From an uncultured Lachnospiraceae bacterium (GTDB lineage Bacteria; Bacillota; Clostridia; Lachnospirales; Lachnospiraceae), in NCBI GenBank assembly GCA_910588825.1, contig CAJURF010000111.1:1-6240 (forward strand): a stretch of DNA of 6,240 bases, in the 5' to 3' direction. Of the stretch, positions 5,656 to 6,240 are shown piece by piece. Position 1 is the first letter of the stretch. Every line of letters starts with the position of its first letter. The notes beneath the pieces are model-generated. The model had not been told where the DNA came from. It did no database searches and was given only the letters and a program-made list of their open reading frames with translations. The position numbers and the translations under genes were made by a program.

Positions 5656-6240
5656 CTACACACCGAAAATGGCCATAAATGTACCCGCGGCCACCGCTGT
5701 CCCGATCACGCCCGCCACATTGGGACCCATGGCGTGCATCAGCAGGAAGTTTGTAGAATCGGCCTCTGCACCCACTTTCTGGGATACACGGGCCGCCATA
5801 GGCACGGCAGACACTCCCGCAGACCCGATTAACGGATTTACTTTGCCCTTGGTCACCTTACACATAATCTTGCCGAAAATAACACCCGCCGCAGTGCCAA
5901 ACGCAAAAGCCACCACGCCCAGCACCACAATCTTCAGGGTATCCAGATTCAAAAAATTCTCAGCGCTGGTGGATGCTCCCACAGAAGTTCCCAGCAGAAT
6001 CACCACAATATACATCAGCGCATTGGAGGCAGTCTCTGTCAGCTGTCCCACCACGCCTGACTCCCGAAACAGGTTGCCCAGCATCAGCATACCTACCAAA
6101 GGCGCTGTGGTGGGCAGGAACAGGCAGACTACAATGGTGATCACAATGGGAAAGAGAATCTTCTCCAGCTTAGACACCGGACGCAGCTGCTCCATCTTGA
6201 TTTTCCTCTCTTCCTCCGTTGTGAGAAGCCGCATAATAGG
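5656..6240 (-). CDS. oadB: Na+-translocating decarboxylase beta subunit (OadB/GcdB family), C-terminal part; 5' end beyond the window
   Basis: Integral membrane subunit that decarboxylates carboxybiotin and couples this to Na+ export across the cytoplasmic membrane. The visible 194 residues are the C-terminal part of the usual protein. The reading frame is open through the right edge (Pro-Ile before the first visible Met at 6234), so that Met is internal. Hydrophobic segments lie at about 6160-6070, 6025-5975, 5940-5860 and 5725-5660. The motif around 5838-5790 is NPLIGSAGVS followed by AAR. Its Asn (5838-5836), Gly, Ser (5811-5809) and Arg (5790-5788) have the same spacing as Klebsiella OadB N373, G377, S382 and R389, which mutational work ties to Na+ coupling. 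It is followed by the conserved HAMGPNVAGVIGTAVAAG tail. The alpha subunit gene starts 35 nt downstream. Whether the complex acts on oxaloacetate or another acyl substrate cannot be told from this subunit; the family is near certain. Confidence 0.93.
   Translation of the reverse strand, partial: PIMRLLTTEEERKIKMEQLRPVSKLEKILFPIVITIVVCLFLPTTAPLVGMLMLGNLFRESGVVGQLTETASNALMYIVVILLGTSVGASTSAENFLNLDTLKIVVLGVVAFAFGTAAGVIFGKIMCKVTKGKVNPLIGSAGVSAVPMAARVSQKVGAEADSTNFLLMHAMGPNVAGVIGTAVAAGTFMAIFGV

Noticed and set aside
5656..6234. A complete short beta subunit starting at Met 6234
   Set aside because: The frame is open upstream through the edge and PIMRLLTT is an internal segment of the family, so the gene is cut by the window and not truncated in the genome.

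Overview
The window reads as chromosomal DNA from an anaerobic Firmicute, most likely a Lachnospiraceae-type Clostridium. This is inferred from the gene order, strong AGGAGG ribosome binding sites, a separate biotin-less decarboxylase alpha subunit, and an ispH gene placed directly before a four-domain ribosomal protein S1 gene. No mobile element, CRISPR array, tRNA or rRNA was seen.

All six genes lie on the minus strand and run from the right edge to the left. In order of transcription they are: the C-terminal part of a Na+-pumping decarboxylase beta subunit (oadB type, cut by the window edge), the carboxyltransferase (alpha) subunit, a HI0933/YhiN-family flavoprotein, cytidylate kinase (cmk), HMBPP reductase (ispH) and ribosomal protein S1 (rpsA). 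Spacing is tight: 35, 2, 24 and 1 nt gaps, then a 20 nt overlap between ispH and rpsA. This argues for one operon with translational coupling. A Rho-independent terminator lies 12 nt after the rpsA stop. The main promoter must lie beyond the right edge. A good sigma-A-like promoter inside ispH could give rpsA extra transcription.

The right half is catabolic and bioenergetic: decarboxylation of oxaloacetate, or a related 2-oxoacid chemistry, coupled to Na+ export. The left half is housekeeping: an orphan flavoprotein, CMP/dCMP phosphorylation, isoprenoid precursor synthesis and translation initiation.

Bases 1-202 hold no convincing gene. They contain a perfect 36-nt palindrome (154-189) with no T-tract on either side and an AT-rich stretch that could be a promoter region for something to the left. 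The most interesting point is the ispH/rpsA junction, where the ispH stop sits in TTT-TGA, a +1 slip of which would fuse IspH in frame to S1. Otherwise the region looks like ordinary core genome, and I found no clear new system.
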